Part shown: positions 10,428 through 18,812 of the stretch, piece by piece
How positions within the stretch are numbered: the first letter of the stretch is position 1
Layout of the letters: every line of letters begins with the position of its first letter
Source: Microbacterium ureisolvens
GTDB taxonomy: Bacteria > Actinomycetota > Actinomycetes > Actinomycetales > Microbacteriaceae
Assembly (NCBI RefSeq): GCF_015278315.1
Contig: NZ_JADIJE010000007.1
Location: 62,001 to 126,000, forward strand
Direction: 5' to 3'
DNA: 64,000 nucleotides
The notes under the pieces: model-generated
Told to the model about the DNA's origin: nothing
The model's database searches: none
Seen by the model: the letters and a program-made list of their open reading frames with translations, nothing else
Program-made: the position numbers and the translations under genes

Positions 10428-11318
10428 TCAGCCGCGCGCGATTCGGACCAGTTCGGCTCCTGCCCACAGGAGAACGTCATCGCCTAGCGCGTCGAGCGCG
10501 ACCGGGGACGTGGCATCCGCTCCCTCCGCGCAGCCGACCACGGCCGCTGACGCGGGATCAGCCGTGACGATGCGCGAGACGGCAAGGCCGGCGCAGTCCT
10601 CGGCGCTGTGCGCGACGAGCAACGACGCCTCGTCAGCAGCGACCGCGACGGCACCCTCGGGTGCGAGCTGCAGCCACTCGGCCCCGGACCTCAGCCAGGC
10701 ACGGCCATCGCACAGCAGCGCCACCGTGTCGCCGGCTGCGTGCAGGCCCCACGCGGTGCCGCATGGGGCGGGAACCGGGCCGGAGGGGAAGCGCACTGAA
10801 CCCGCGTCGCCTGGGTCGATGTAGCGGGAGGCGGCGAGCACGTCGGGGTAGGACTCCCAGAACTCGCCGCGCGTGTAGGTGCGGAGGGCCTGTGTCGTGC
10901 AGCCGGGCATCGCGGCGACCACCTCGGCGTCGCGGCCGGAGAACGCGTCGAGCGTCTGCACCTGCGCGATGCCGAGGTAGGTCGGCGTCACGTCGGTCCA
11001 GGTCGCCCCCTGGTCGGCGGAGCGCTCGATGAGCGGCGCCGCGCCGCCGCAGGAGCCGGCCGTCGCGCGCCACCACTGCTCCGAGCCGAGCGCCAGGTAG
11101 CGAGCCTCCTCGGGTGCCACCGGCGGCGCGTCGATGGCGGTCGGCGTCGGAGTCGGCGTCTGCACCCCCACAGTGAACGTCGGAACCGGCTCGGCGTCGC
11201 CGCCGGCAGCCTCGGGGTTGGCGTGCTGATAGGCAGCCCAGGCGAGCACCGATACTCCGAGGAGGAGCGCGGCGACGCCGGTGATCGCGACCCACCGCGC
11301 CGCGCCGATCCGTTTCAT
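10428..11318 (-). CDS. Membrane-anchored protein with an Asp-box motif, function unknown
   Basis: A 296-residue protein. Residues 9-30 form one hydrophobic segment after a short basic N-terminus, then a Pro/Thr-rich linker, then an outer domain with several cysteines. The stretch SADQGATW matches the Asp-box (BNR) signature of sialidase-like beta-propellers, but only one clear copy is visible, so a full propeller is not shown. It starts 11 nt after the tyrosine kinase gene on the same strand and is probably co-transcribed with it and the phosphatase. A role in polysaccharide export or surface sensing is inferred from context only. Confidence 0.7.
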   Translation of the reverse strand: MKRIGAARWVAITGVAALLLGVSVLAWAAYQHANPEAAGGDAEPVPTFTVGVQTPTPTPTAIDAPPVAPEEARYLALGSEQWWRATAGSCGGAAPLIERSADQGATWTDVTPTYLGIAQVQTLDAFSGRDAEVVAAMPGCTTQALRTYTRGEFWESYPDVLAASRYIDPGDAGSVRFPSGPVPAPCGTAWGLHAAGDTVALLCDGRAWLRSGAEWLQLAPEGAVAVAADEASLLVAHSAEDCAGLAVSRIVTADPASAAVVGCAEGADATSPVALDALGDDVLLWAGAELVRIARG

Positions 11319-11329
11319 GGGCCCGAGGA

Positions 11330-13027
11330 TCAGGGGAGCGGGTCGTTGCGTCCCGGCGCGCTGGGCGCGCCGCCCGCCTGGCGGACGATGTCGTCCAGCG
11401 TCACGCCGGACGCCGAGTCACCGGCGCCCGTCGGCTGGGGGGCGAAGTCGTGCTCGGCCGGCGCGGCCGGGATGGACCGCACCGACCCGGGGGCGGCTTT
11501 CGTGGCGCCGGCGCCGCGACCGGCAAGGCGGGCGGCGGCAGCCGTGGCTGCAGGCGGCGCGGAGCGCGCGGGAGCGATCGGGGTTGGCGCCGCCTGCGAC
11601 TCGCCGATCGGCTCCTCGGGTCGCGCCGGCTTGCCCCGCTTGCCCTTCTTGGCGGGCGTCTCGTCCACGTAGCCGTACCCGTACGTGCCATATCCGTAGC
11701 CGTATGCGTAGGAGTCCGGCCCCCGCGTGGGCACCATCGTCATAGCGAGGCCCGCGATGTGTGCGCCGGCGGTGTGCAGCGCATCGATCGCACCCGACAG
11801 CTGGTGGCGGTTGGTGCGGCCGGCAGAAACGATGAGGATCGCCCCGTTCGTCTCTTTCGCCAGGATCGCGGCATCCGTCACCGGAAGCAGGGGAGGAGCA
11901 TCGCACAGCACGATGTCGACGTCGCGCTCGAGCACATCCAGCAGTTGGCGCATGCTCTTCGAGCCGAGCAGCTCGCTGGGGTTCGGCGGGATCTTGCCGG
12001 CCGGCAGCACATAGAGGCTGCGGTTGCCCCACGGAAGCATCACATCGCTCAGCCGGGCGCGTCCGATCAGCACGTCGGTGAGGCCGACGCCGCCCTCGAT
12101 GCCGAGGTACTCGGCGACCTTGGGCTTGCGCAGGTCGGTGTCGAGGAGCGCCACGCGCTTGCCGGCGTCGGCCAGTGCGATGGCGAGGTTGATGGCGGTG
12201 GTCGTCTTGCCCTCGCTCGGCACGCTGGAGGTGATCACGAACGACGCGCGACCCTCCGTCTCGAGGAACTGCAGGTTCGTGCGCATCGAGCGGAACGACT
12301 CGGCCCGAGGACTCAGCGGGTCGGCGTGCACGATGAGGGGCCGCTCCTTCGCCTTCGGGTCGAAGGCGATCGCGCCGATGATGGGGCGGTCGGTGACCTG
12401 CTCGACGTCGCGCGGCGTGCGGATGCGCGTGTCGAGCACGGCTCGCAGCACAGCGACGCCGATGCCCAGCGCAAGGCCGATCAGTGCGCCCAGCGCCAGG
12501 TTGAGCGGAACGTTGGGGCTCGACGGCGACAGCGGCGGCAGTGCGTCCTTCACGCGCTCGAGGCGGACCGGGCTCGTCTCGGTGCCGTTGGGCGTCTCGA
12601 GGCGCTCGACGACCGAGGTCAGCGAGGCTCCGAGCGCATTGGCGACCTCGGCGGCCTGCACGGGATCGGGGCCGGTCACGGTGATCGTGATCAGGGTGGT
12701 GTTCGCCGCCGCTGCCGCGTCCACCCGCGCCGCAAGCCCGTCGGCGGTCGTCCCGAGCCCGAGCTCGGCGATGACCGGATTCATCACCACCGGCGTCTTC
12801 ACGAGGTTCGTATACGTCTGCACGCGCGACTGCGTGAAGTTCGAGCCTTGCGAGAGCTCCGCGATCGTCGAGCCGGACTGCGTCGAGACGAAAACGGTGC
12901 TCTGCGCCTCGTACTGCGGGGTGCGCGTCAGAGACCAGGCAGCCGCGGCGCCGATCCCGACGAGGGTCGCGACCACGATGATCACCCAGTTCTTGCGCAG
13001 GATCCGGATGTAATCGGTGAGCTCCAT
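11330..13027 (-). CDS. Polysaccharide-chain-length (Wzz) and BY-type tyrosine autokinase
   Basis: A 565-residue protein joining a Wzz domain to a bacterial tyrosine kinase, as in CpsC-CpsD fusions of actinobacteria. Transmembrane segments lie near residues 14-35 and 172-195. The kinase has a Walker A (SSVPSEGKTTTA), a Walker A' (ALLDTDLRKP) and a Walker B (VDIVLCDAPP). A Tyr/Gly cluster (SYAYGYGYGTYGYGY, around residues 430-445) is the likely autophosphorylation site. It is followed by a roughly 100-residue Pro/Ala-rich tail. The ATG at 13027 has a GAGAAGGG ribosome site. The family controls exopolysaccharide polymerisation and export at the membrane through phosphorylation cycles. The cognate phosphatase is encoded just upstream. 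Confidence 0.92.
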   Translation of the reverse strand: MELTDYIRILRKNWVIIVVATLVGIGAAAAWSLTRTPQYEAQSTVFVSTQSGSTIAELSQGSNFTQSRVQTYTNLVKTPVVMNPVIAELGLGTTADGLAARVDAAAAANTTLITITVTGPDPVQAAEVANALGASLTSVVERLETPNGTETSPVRLERVKDALPPLSPSSPNVPLNLALGALIGLALGIGVAVLRAVLDTRIRTPRDVEQVTDRPIIGAIAFDPKAKERPLIVHADPLSPRAESFRSMRTNLQFLETEGRASFVITSSVPSEGKTTTAINLAIALADAGKRVALLDTDLRKPKVAEYLGIEGGVGLTDVLIGRARLSDVMLPWGNRSLYVLPAGKIPPNPSELLGSKSMRQLLDVLERDVDIVLCDAPPLLPVTDAAILAKETNGAILIVSAGRTNRHQLSGAIDALHTAGAHIAGLAMTMVPTRGPDSYAYGYGYGTYGYGYVDETPAKKGKRGKPARPEEPIGESQAAPTPIAPARSAPPAATAAAARLAGRGAGATKAAPGSVRSIPAAPAEHDFAPQPTGAGDSASGVTLDDIVRQAGGAPSAPGRNDPLP

Positions 13028-13099
13028 GTCGCCCTTCTCGCGGGGTGGCGGTGTGCTCCGAGCATTCTTCCACAGGGCCTGGTCGGAAAGCGGAAAGCG

Positions 13100-13690
13100 T
13101 TACGCCAGCGCCGTCCGCAACGTCGCCGCCACCGCGGTCACGGCGGGCTCGAGCTGGCTCGCCGACAGCAGGTACGTCTCCCACGGCTGCCGGTACGGGT
13201 CGATCACGTCATCGTCGGCCGGATCGTCCGGTGCGGGCACGAGACCCCGGTAGGCGGAGAGGACGGATGCCGCGGCCCGCACCTTCTCGGAGGGCGAGGT
13301 CGCGGCATCCGTCGCCTCGCGAAGCTCATCGGGCGGAACCGCGGCGGCCAGCCTCGCGAACTCGCGGATCGTGAAGGTCGACCGCAGGCGCGACGGCGCG
13401 AGCTCGACGATCGCCCGGCGATGCAGGCGGGTCATCGCGAGGATGAGGTCGGGTTTGGCGAGATGGTGCTCGGTGAGGAAGCGGGAGCGGTGGGCCGCCG
13501 AATCGGCAGCCGGCACACCGAGCGCCTGCGCGATGTGCGCCGCCTCAGGAGTCATCTCGGCGGCGGGCAGGCCGCGGGTTCCGGCACTCATGACGAGCGG
13601 ATCGAGATCGGCCAGTCGCACGCGCAACAGCTGCTCCGCGAGAGGCGACCGGCAGATGTTGCCCGTGCAGACCGTGAGGATCTCGAACAA
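13100..13690 (-). CDS. Low-molecular-weight protein-tyrosine phosphatase
   Basis: A 196-residue protein. The N-terminus carries the CX5R phosphate loop (VCTGNICRSP), and the C-terminal part has a DPY motif (VIDPYRQPW), the position of the general-acid aspartate. The TTG start has a GGAGG site upstream on the minus strand. In Wzb/Ptp systems this enzyme dephosphorylates the BY-kinase, and here it lies 72 nt upstream of one on the same strand. The reaction is hydrolysis of phosphotyrosine in the cytoplasm. Confidence 0.92.
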   Translation of the reverse strand: MFEILTVCTGNICRSPLAEQLLRVRLADLDPLVMSAGTRGLPAAEMTPEAAHIAQALGVPAADSAAHRSRFLTEHHLAKPDLILAMTRLHRRAIVELAPSRLRSTFTIREFARLAAAVPPDELREATDAATSPSEKVRAAASVLSAYRGLVPAPDDPADDDVIDPYRQPWETYLLSASQLEPAVTAVAATLRTALA

Positions 13691-13709
13691 GCGGGTGCCT
13701 CCACCGGGC

Positions 13710-13719
13710 AGGGTAACGT
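13710..13719. promoter_or_regulatory. Overlapping divergent -10 elements
   Basis: On plus, TAACGT (13714-13719) ends 6 nt before the GTG of the protease gene. On minus, TACCCT (complement of AGGGTA, 13710-13715) precedes the phosphatase gene. The two share two bases, so transcription in one direction should exclude the other. Confidence 0.5.
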
Positions 13720-13725
13720 AGGCGC

Positions 13726-14583
13726 GTGCCCGACCAGCCTAGCGACGCCGCACCGGCGGTCGACCTGTGGTCTCTGCAGCCACCCTCGGCGCCTCATGAT
13801 CCAGGCGGCCAGGACGCCGAGGCTTCCGTCGAGGAAGAACCCCGCAGGCGCCCGCCCCGTCGGCCGCGCGAGGCTCGCACCGACTGGCGGTTGGGTGGGC
13901 GCACGGTGTTCCGCTGGCGCGAGAGCATGCTCGCCGTCGCGCTCGTGGCGTTGGGGGTGGCCGTGCTGGTGGGATCGCTGGTGGCCACCGTGTGGCAGTC
14001 ACCGTGGGCGGCGGTGTCCGCGACGGCGATCGTCTGGATGGGGATGCTGGTGCCCATCGTGTGGGCCTTCACGAGGTCTCGCCCGATCGGCCTGCTGCGC
14101 TTCCGGTCGCTCGATCTCCTCTACGGACTGGTGCTCGGTGCCCTGCTACGGACCACCCAGGGGTGGATCGACGGACTGGATGGGACGCCGGCGCCGCTGC
14201 CCGGCCTGGCTGAGGTCGACGGCTCGCCGGCGCCGGCAACCCTTGCGCTCGAGGTCGTCGCCCCCGTCGTGGTCGCGCCGCTGGTGGAGGAGTTCTTCTT
14301 CCGCGCCGTCGTGCTCGTCTCGCTCTACACGGTGCTCCGCCGGCCGTTCGGCAAGGTCGCTGCCGGCTTCGCCGCCGCGTTGGCGTCGACGGCGCTGTTC
14401 GTGCTGGTGCACGGCATCTCAGACGGCGGAGGCGTGAGCGGCATCGTGTCGCTCTCGCTCCTCGGGCTCGTCTGTTCGCTGCTGGTGCTGCTGACGGGTC
14501 GCATCTGGGGAGCGGTCCTCGTGCACGCCGTTTACAACTTCTCCTATGTTTTTCTCGCCATTCTTGTCGGCGTAATCGGCTGA
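13726..14583 (+). CDS. CPBP-family intramembrane metalloprotease
   Basis: A 285-residue membrane protein with about six hydrophobic segments after a charged N-terminal region of roughly 60 residues. The CPBP (Abi/CAAX-like) motifs are present: EEFFFR (residues about 190-195), FVLVHG, and HAVYNF near the C-terminus, supplying the Glu and His ligands. The GTG start sits 6 nt after a TAACGT -10 box with no ribosome site, so a leaderless transcript is likely. The substrate is unknown. A second family member is encoded less than 1 kb downstream. Confidence 0.88.
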   Translation: MPDQPSDAAPAVDLWSLQPPSAPHDPGGQDAEASVEEEPRRRPPRRPREARTDWRLGGRTVFRWRESMLAVALVALGVAVLVGSLVATVWQSPWAAVSATAIVWMGMLVPIVWAFTRSRPIGLLRFRSLDLLYGLVLGALLRTTQGWIDGLDGTPAPLPGLAEVDGSPAPATLALEVVAPVVVAPLVEEFFFRAVVLVSLYTVLRRPFGKVAAGFAAALASTALFVLVHGISDGGGVSGIVSLSLLGLVCSLLVLLTGRIWGAVLVHAVYNFSYVFLAILVGVIG

Positions 14584-14602
14584 CTCATTTCGTATTCGGT
14601 CC

Positions 14603-14628
14603 ATTTGTCCTCTGAACGGGGGACAAAT
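14603..14628 (+). terminator. Hairpin after the CPBP protease gene
   Basis: Arms ATTTGTCC and GGACAAAT enclose a 10-nt loop 20 nt after the stop codon. It may instead belong to the leader of the next gene. Confidence 0.4.
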
Positions 14629-14776
14629 TGCGACGACTTTTTACCTGCTGGAAACCCCAGGCCTCGCGGCGAACTCTCAGCATGGGGTAGCGTGGCTCGG
14701 GTCGGCGCCTCGGGTAAAACGTTTGCCGACGCATCCTTTTGCCGAAGACGCGTATATACATAACCGGGAGTACGCC

Positions 14777-15319
14777 ATGTTCAAGAAGGCATTCGCCGTC
14801 GTCGCCCTTGCCGGGGCGCTCGTCCTCGGAACCGCCGCAGCCGCATCCGCCGACCCATACCCGCCGGAGGTGTCGTGCACCGTTTCGCCGACGCCGGTGA
14901 CTGTCGGCGCGACGGCGACGATCGCCTGCACCGGCTTCGACCTGCCCACCGCGCTCTTCGGAGTCCAGTCGGGCGACGGCTCGCTGTCGTCGATCGTCCT
15001 CGCGGATGCGGATCCCGTGGTCGTCGAGAAGCCGGTGACCAACGGCGCCGCTTCGGCAACGTACACCGCTCCCAGCACCCCCGGCACCTACACCGTCCTG
15101 GTCGCGCAGACCGACGGTGAGGTCGTCGAGGACGTGGCCGAGGTGTCGGTCACGGTCGCCGCCGCGGGCTCGGGCGCCGGGAGTGGCTCGGGCGCGCTGC
15201 CCGCCACCGGTGGCACCGTCCCCGGCGCGTTCATCTGGCTCGGCGTCGGCGCCATCGGCCTCGGCGGCATCGCCGTGGCGGCGGCTGTCGCTCGCCGCCG
15301 CGCGGCCGGCAACCGCTGA
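14777..15319 (+). CDS. Small LPXTG cell-wall-anchored protein
   Basis: A 180-residue protein. The ATG at 14777 is chosen because GGGAG lies 6 nt upstream and a clean signal peptide begins there (FKKAFAVVALAGALVLG, cleavage after ASA at residue 25); an earlier in-frame start would bury it. The mature part resembles one Ig-like beta domain with two cysteines. A Gly/Ser linker leads to LPATG (residues 141-145), a hydrophobic segment and a basic tail (ARRRAAGNR), the full sortase sorting signal. It is thus covalently attached to peptidoglycan. The ligand is unknown. Confidence 0.9.
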   Translation: MFKKAFAVVALAGALVLGTAAAASADPYPPEVSCTVSPTPVTVGATATIACTGFDLPTALFGVQSGDGSLSSIVLADADPVVVEKPVTNGAASATYTAPSTPGTYTVLVAQTDGEVVEDVAEVSVTVAAAGSGAGSGSGALPATGGTVPGAFIWLGVGAIGLGGIAVAAAVARRRAAGNR

Positions 15320-15331
15320 TCAACGACTCCT

Positions 15332-15363
15332 CGAAGACCCCGGGCGCGAGCCCGGGGTCTTCG
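15332..15363 (+). terminator. Strong 14-bp terminator hairpin after the LPXTG gene
   Basis: Perfect arms CGAAGACCCCGGGC and GCCCGGGGTCTTCG with a GCGA tetraloop, 12 nt after the stop codon. It lies upstream of the next CPBP gene. Confidence 0.85.
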
Positions 15364-15459
15364 TCGTCTCCGGCCGACAGCGTTGCGGAACCCGCCCCCG
15401 CGTGGCGCCGCCCATGGGCGGCTGTCGCCATCGCGGCCGCGGGCGCGGTCCTCACGGCG

Positions 15460-16089
15460 GTGGTGATCCTGCTGCAGCCGCGCTTTCAGGCGGCGACCGT
15501 CGGCTGGCCGCCGGCGCTCGCCCGCCTGACCGACCTCGTGGTTCTCTCGGCTCCGCTGCTCGCCGCGGTGATCATCGCAGCTCGTGTGTCGAGGGACAGG
15601 TTCGCCACGGCGACGGGGCTGCGGGGGTTCGCGTGGGTCGACGCCGCAGCGGGCGTCGGAGTCGGGCTGATCGCGCGGGCCCTCGTCGAGCTCGTGGCAC
15701 CGACGGCCGGCGGAATCGGCGGTGGTCTCGAGGTCGAGAGTGCGGGAGTGGCGGGCGGGATCGTCGTCGCGCTGGCCGGCGCGGTGCTGGTCACTCCTCT
15801 TATAGAGGAGCTCTTCTTCCGCGGACTCCTGCAGCGCGCGCTGGGTGATGCGCTCGCGGGCGCAGGGCGCGCCGTCGCCGGCATTGTCGCGGTGGTCGTC
15901 TCGGCCCTCGCCTTCGTCGCGCTGCACGTGCTCGCGACCGGCGGCAACGTTCCCGTCGGTCTCCTCGTCGGCTCCCTTGCGGTCGGACTGGGCTGCGGCA
16001 TCCTCACCCTCCTCACCGGGCGGCTCGCCGGCGCGATCGTGGCGCACGTCGTCTCCAACGCGATCGGCGTGGCGCTGCTCATCTGGTGA
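15460..16089 (+). CDS. Second CPBP-family intramembrane metalloprotease, start uncertain
   Basis: From the first usual start codon (GTG 15460) the protein has 209 residues and the CPBP motifs EELFFRG, FVALHV and HVVSNA in successive membrane helices. The frame stays open upstream and encodes a plausible start of the first helix (RRPWAAVAIAAAGAVLTAVV), but there is no ATG, GTG or TTG before 15460; only a CTG at 15316 overlapping the previous stop. A GTG at 15460 cuts the first helix. The upstream terminator argues that transcription starts after 15363. Family function is membrane proteolysis with unknown substrate. Confidence 0.8.
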   Translation: MVILLQPRFQAATVGWPPALARLTDLVVLSAPLLAAVIIAARVSRDRFATATGLRGFAWVDAAAGVGVGLIARALVELVAPTAGGIGGGLEVESAGVAGGIVVALAGAVLVTPLIEELFFRGLLQRALGDALAGAGRAVAGIVAVVVSALAFVALHVLATGGNVPVGLLVGSLAVGLGCGILTLLTGRLAGAIVAHVVSNAIGVALLIW

Positions 16090-16111
16090 GACTGGAGGGT
16101 AATGCGCCGGT

Positions 16112-16140
16112 TTGGTCGCGGCATCCGTCTGTCGTAGTAT
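16112..16140 (+). promoter_or_regulatory. Sigma-70-type promoter of rplM-rpsI
   Basis: TTGGTC (-35, 16112-16117), a 17-bp spacer and TAGTAT (-10, 16135-16140), about 165 nt before the rplM start. Confidence 0.6.
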
Positions 16141-16208
16141 TGATGTTTGGTGTTCGGCTCTGCTGACCCGGCACCACGAACGTGAGCCCTCCACTGGCGT
16201 GTTCCAGG

Positions 16209-16243
16209 CGTTTCGTCTCGCTTCGCTCGCTCAACGAGCGAAG
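16209..16243 (+). repeat. Dispersed palindromic repeat, copy 1 (rplM leader)
   Basis: Contains the left half of the repeat (CGTTTCGTCTCGCTTCGCTC and GCTCAACGA) and an internal hairpin CTTCGCTCG/CGAGCGAAG at 16221-16243. It lies in the untranslated leader of rplM. Related copies are at 36053-36138 and 43263-43302. Confidence 0.8.
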
Positions 16244-16306
16244 CAGGAACCACCCCGGAGTGGGATTCACGAACCTCTCCGTTCGAATCAAGAAAGCAGC
16301 ACTACT

Positions 16307-16753
16307 GTGACGCGCACTTACACCCCCAAGGCTGGCGAAGCCCAGCGCGAGTGGCTGGTCATCGACGCGACTGACGTCGTCCTCGGCCGCCTCGCCTCGC
16401 ACGCTGCCGCGCTCCTGCGTGGCAAGCACAAGGCGACCTTCGCCCCCCACGTCGACATGGGCGACTTCGTCATCATCATCAACGCCGACAAGGTCGCGCT
16501 GACGGGCCAGAAGCTCGAGCAGAAGAAGGCCTACCGCCACTCGGGCTACCCGGGCGGCCTCAAGTCGGTCACCTACTCGGAGCTCCTCGAGAAGAACCCG
16601 GTCCGGGCCGTCGAGAAGGCCGTCCGCGGCATGCTTCCGAAGAACACCCTCGGCGCCAACCAGCTGTCGAAGCTCAAGGTGTACCGCGGTGCCGAGCACC
16701 CGCACGCCGCGCAGAAGCCCACCGCGTACGTTTTCGACCAGGTCGCCCAGTAA
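16307..16753 (+). CDS. rplM: 50S ribosomal protein L13
   Basis: A 148-residue protein of normal length. It starts with GTG at 16307 ([20 protein letters not shown]); the open frame upstream crosses the dispersed repeat and is not L13-like. Family signatures include VLGRLAS and the [10 protein letters not shown] segment. It assembles early on 23S rRNA. rpsI follows after 25 nt in the same operon, the normal arrangement, and glmM comes next. Confidence 0.98.
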   Translation: MTRTYTPKAGEAQREWLVIDATDVVLGRLASHAAALLRGKHKATFAPHVDMGDFVIIINADKVALTGQKLEQKKAYRHSGYPGGLKSVTYSELLEKNPVRAVEKAVRGMLPKNTLGANQLSKLKVYRGAEHPHAAQKPTAYVFDQVAQ

Positions 16754-16778
16754 GCGCCGTACAGACAAGGACACACTG

Positions 16779-17255
16779 ATGGCGAACATCGAAGAAACCC
16801 CCACGAGCTACTCCACCGAGTCCACCGTCGACGAGACTGTCGTCGCCGCCGAGCGCCCCGTGCTCTCGGTGTCGGGTGCGGCCGTCGGCCGCCGCAAGCA
16901 GGCCATCGCCCGCGTGCGCGTCATCCCGGGCTCCGGCACCATCACCGTCAACGGCCGTGCGTTCGAGGACTACTTCCCGAACAAGCTGCACCAGCAGCTC
17001 ATCACCGACCCGTTCACGGTTCTCAACCTGACCGGCGCCTACGACGTGATCGTCCGCATCTCGGGTGGCGGCCCCTCCGGCCAGGCCGGTGCGCTGCGCC
17101 TGGGCATCGCCCGTGCGCTCAACGAGATCGACGCCGAGAACAACCGCCCGACCCTCAAGAAGGCCGGCTTCCTCTCGCGAGACGCCCGCGTCATCGAGCG
17201 CAAGAAGGCCGGTCTCAAGAAGGCCCGCAAGGCGCCTCAGTACTCGAAGCGCTGA
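16779..17255 (+). CDS. rpsI: 30S ribosomal protein S9
   Basis: A 158-residue protein. The ATG at 16779 is preceded by AAGGA with a 7-nt gap. An acidic N-terminal extension of about 30 residues (typical of actinobacteria) precedes the core [12 protein letters not shown]. The C-terminus ends in the basic tail KAPQYSKR that contacts P-site tRNA in the ribosome. It is translated from the rplM transcript. Confidence 0.98.
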   Translation: MANIEETPTSYSTESTVDETVVAAERPVLSVSGAAVGRRKQAIARVRVIPGSGTITVNGRAFEDYFPNKLHQQLITDPFTVLNLTGAYDVIVRISGGGPSGQAGALRLGIARALNEIDAENNRPTLKKAGFLSRDARVIERKKAGLKKARKAPQYSKR

Positions 17256-17271
17256 TCGGCTTCCACTCCGT

Positions 17272-18630
17272 ATGCCGATCTTTGGCACGGACGGGGTGAG
17301 GGGGCTGGCCAACGGCCCCCTCACCGCCGATCTCGCACTGTCCCTGGCCCAGGCGACCGCCGTCGTCCTGGGCCAGGGCCGTTCCGCCGAGGCGCGTCGC
17401 GCCGCGGGCAAGCGGCTCACCGCCGTCGTCGCCCGCGACCCGCGCGTCTCCGGCGAGTTCCTCTCCGCCGCGGTCGAGGCGGGCCTCGCCTCGTCGGGCG
17501 TCGACGTCTTCGACGCCGGCGTGCTGCCGACCCCCGCAGCGGCGTTCCTGATCGCCGACATGGATGCCGACTTCGGCGTCATGGTGTCGGCATCCCACAA
17601 TCCCGCTCCCGACAACGGCATCAAGATCTTCGCCCGCGGCGGCGTGAAGCTGCCCGACGTCGTAGAGGAGCGCATCGAGGCCGCCATGGCGGGCCCCAAG
17701 CTGCTGCCGACGGGCGCCGACGTGGGTCGCATCCGCCGGTTCTCCGACGCCGAGGACCGTTACGCCCTGCACCTGCTCGCCTCGCTGCCGCACCGGCTCG
17801 ACGGCATTCACGTCGTGCTCGACTGCGCGCACGGTGCGGCCGCCGGAGTCTCACCGCAGACCTTCGCCGACGCGGGCGCCCGTGTGGCGGTCATCGGGGC
17901 CGACCCTGACGGGTGGAACATCAACGACGGTGTCGGCTCGACGCATCTCGAGCAGCTCGCCGAGCACGTCGTGCGGGTCGGCGCCGATGTCGGCATCGCC
18001 CACGACGGCGACGCCGACCGCTGCCTCGCTGTCGACGCGACCGGCAAGGTCGTGGACGGCGACCAGATCATGGCGATCCTCGCGGTGTCGATGAAGAACC
18101 GCGGCCACCTCAAGGACGACACCCTCGTCGCGACCGTGATGAGCAATCTGGGTCTGCACCGCGCGATGTCTGCCCAGGGCATCCACGTCGAGACCACGGC
18201 AGTCGGCGATCGTTATGTGCTCGAGCGCATGAACGAGGGCGGCTTCTCGCTCGGCGGCGAGCAGTCCGGCCACGTGATCATGAGCGAGTACGCGACGACC
18301 GGCGACGGCCTGCTCACTGGCCTGCACCTGGTCGCCGAGATGGCACGCACAGGCAAGACCTTGGAAGAGCTCGCGTCGATCATGACGGTGTATCCGCAGG
18401 TGCTCGTCAACGTGAAGGACGTGGACCGCACGCGCGCCGCGACCGACGAGGGCGTCCAGGATGCCGTCGCGCGCGCCGCGGCGCAGCTCGGCCTGTCCGG
18501 CCGCGTGCTGCTGCGTCCGTCGGGCACCGAGCAGCTCGTGCGCGTGATGGTGGAGGCCTCCTCGGAGGACGAGGCCCGGCGCCACGCCGACCACCTCGCC
18601 GGCGTCGTGCGCGAGCGCCTCGCGCTCTAG
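17272..18630 (+). CDS. glmM: Phosphoglucosamine mutase
   Basis: A 452-residue enzyme converting glucosamine-6-phosphate to glucosamine-1-phosphate for UDP-GlcNAc and peptidoglycan synthesis in the cytoplasm. The ATG at 17272 opens with the usual [11 protein letters not shown]. The active-site phosphoserine is in [11 protein letters not shown] near residue 106, the metal-binding loop is DGDADR, and the phosphate-binding loop near the C-terminus is [11 protein letters not shown]. It lies 16 nt after rpsI. glmS, the previous pathway step, is at 36.2 kb in this window. Confidence 0.97.
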   Translation: MPIFGTDGVRGLANGPLTADLALSLAQATAVVLGQGRSAEARRAAGKRLTAVVARDPRVSGEFLSAAVEAGLASSGVDVFDAGVLPTPAAAFLIADMDADFGVMVSASHNPAPDNGIKIFARGGVKLPDVVEERIEAAMAGPKLLPTGADVGRIRRFSDAEDRYALHLLASLPHRLDGIHVVLDCAHGAAAGVSPQTFADAGARVAVIGADPDGWNINDGVGSTHLEQLAEHVVRVGADVGIAHDGDADRCLAVDATGKVVDGDQIMAILAVSMKNRGHLKDDTLVATVMSNLGLHRAMSAQGIHVETTAVGDRYVLERMNEGGFSLGGEQSGHVIMSEYATTGDGLLTGLHLVAEMARTGKTLEELASIMTVYPQVLVNVKDVDRTRAATDEGVQDAVARAAAQLGLSGRVLLRPSGTEQLVRVMVEASSEDEARRHADHLAGVVRERLAL

Positions 18631-18680
18631 CCGCGTCTCGGCAGCGCTGCGGCCGCGCGAACTCGTGAGGGATTCGCGCA

Positions 18681-18721
18681 AGGGCAGATCTCCCTCGCAG
18701 ACGCGTGTGGAGATCTGCTCT
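18681..18721 (+). terminator. Hairpin after glmM
   Basis: Perfect core arms GCAGATCTCC (18684-18693) and GGAGATCTGC (18709-18718), extendable to 13 bp with one G.U pair, followed by TTTC. Confidence 0.7.
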
Positions 18722-18812
18722 TTCGCGGTTCCATCGGCCGATTTGTCACGGCGGACTCCTCTGCGTGGCGGGCACGTGGACGCTAGCCTGGGGGCATCCG
18801 AGAGGAGCCATC

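Noticed and set aside
11450..14437. 995-codon open frame on plus
   Set aside because: Runs through the BY-kinase and phosphatase genes in antisense and then out of frame through the CPBP gene; no motif.
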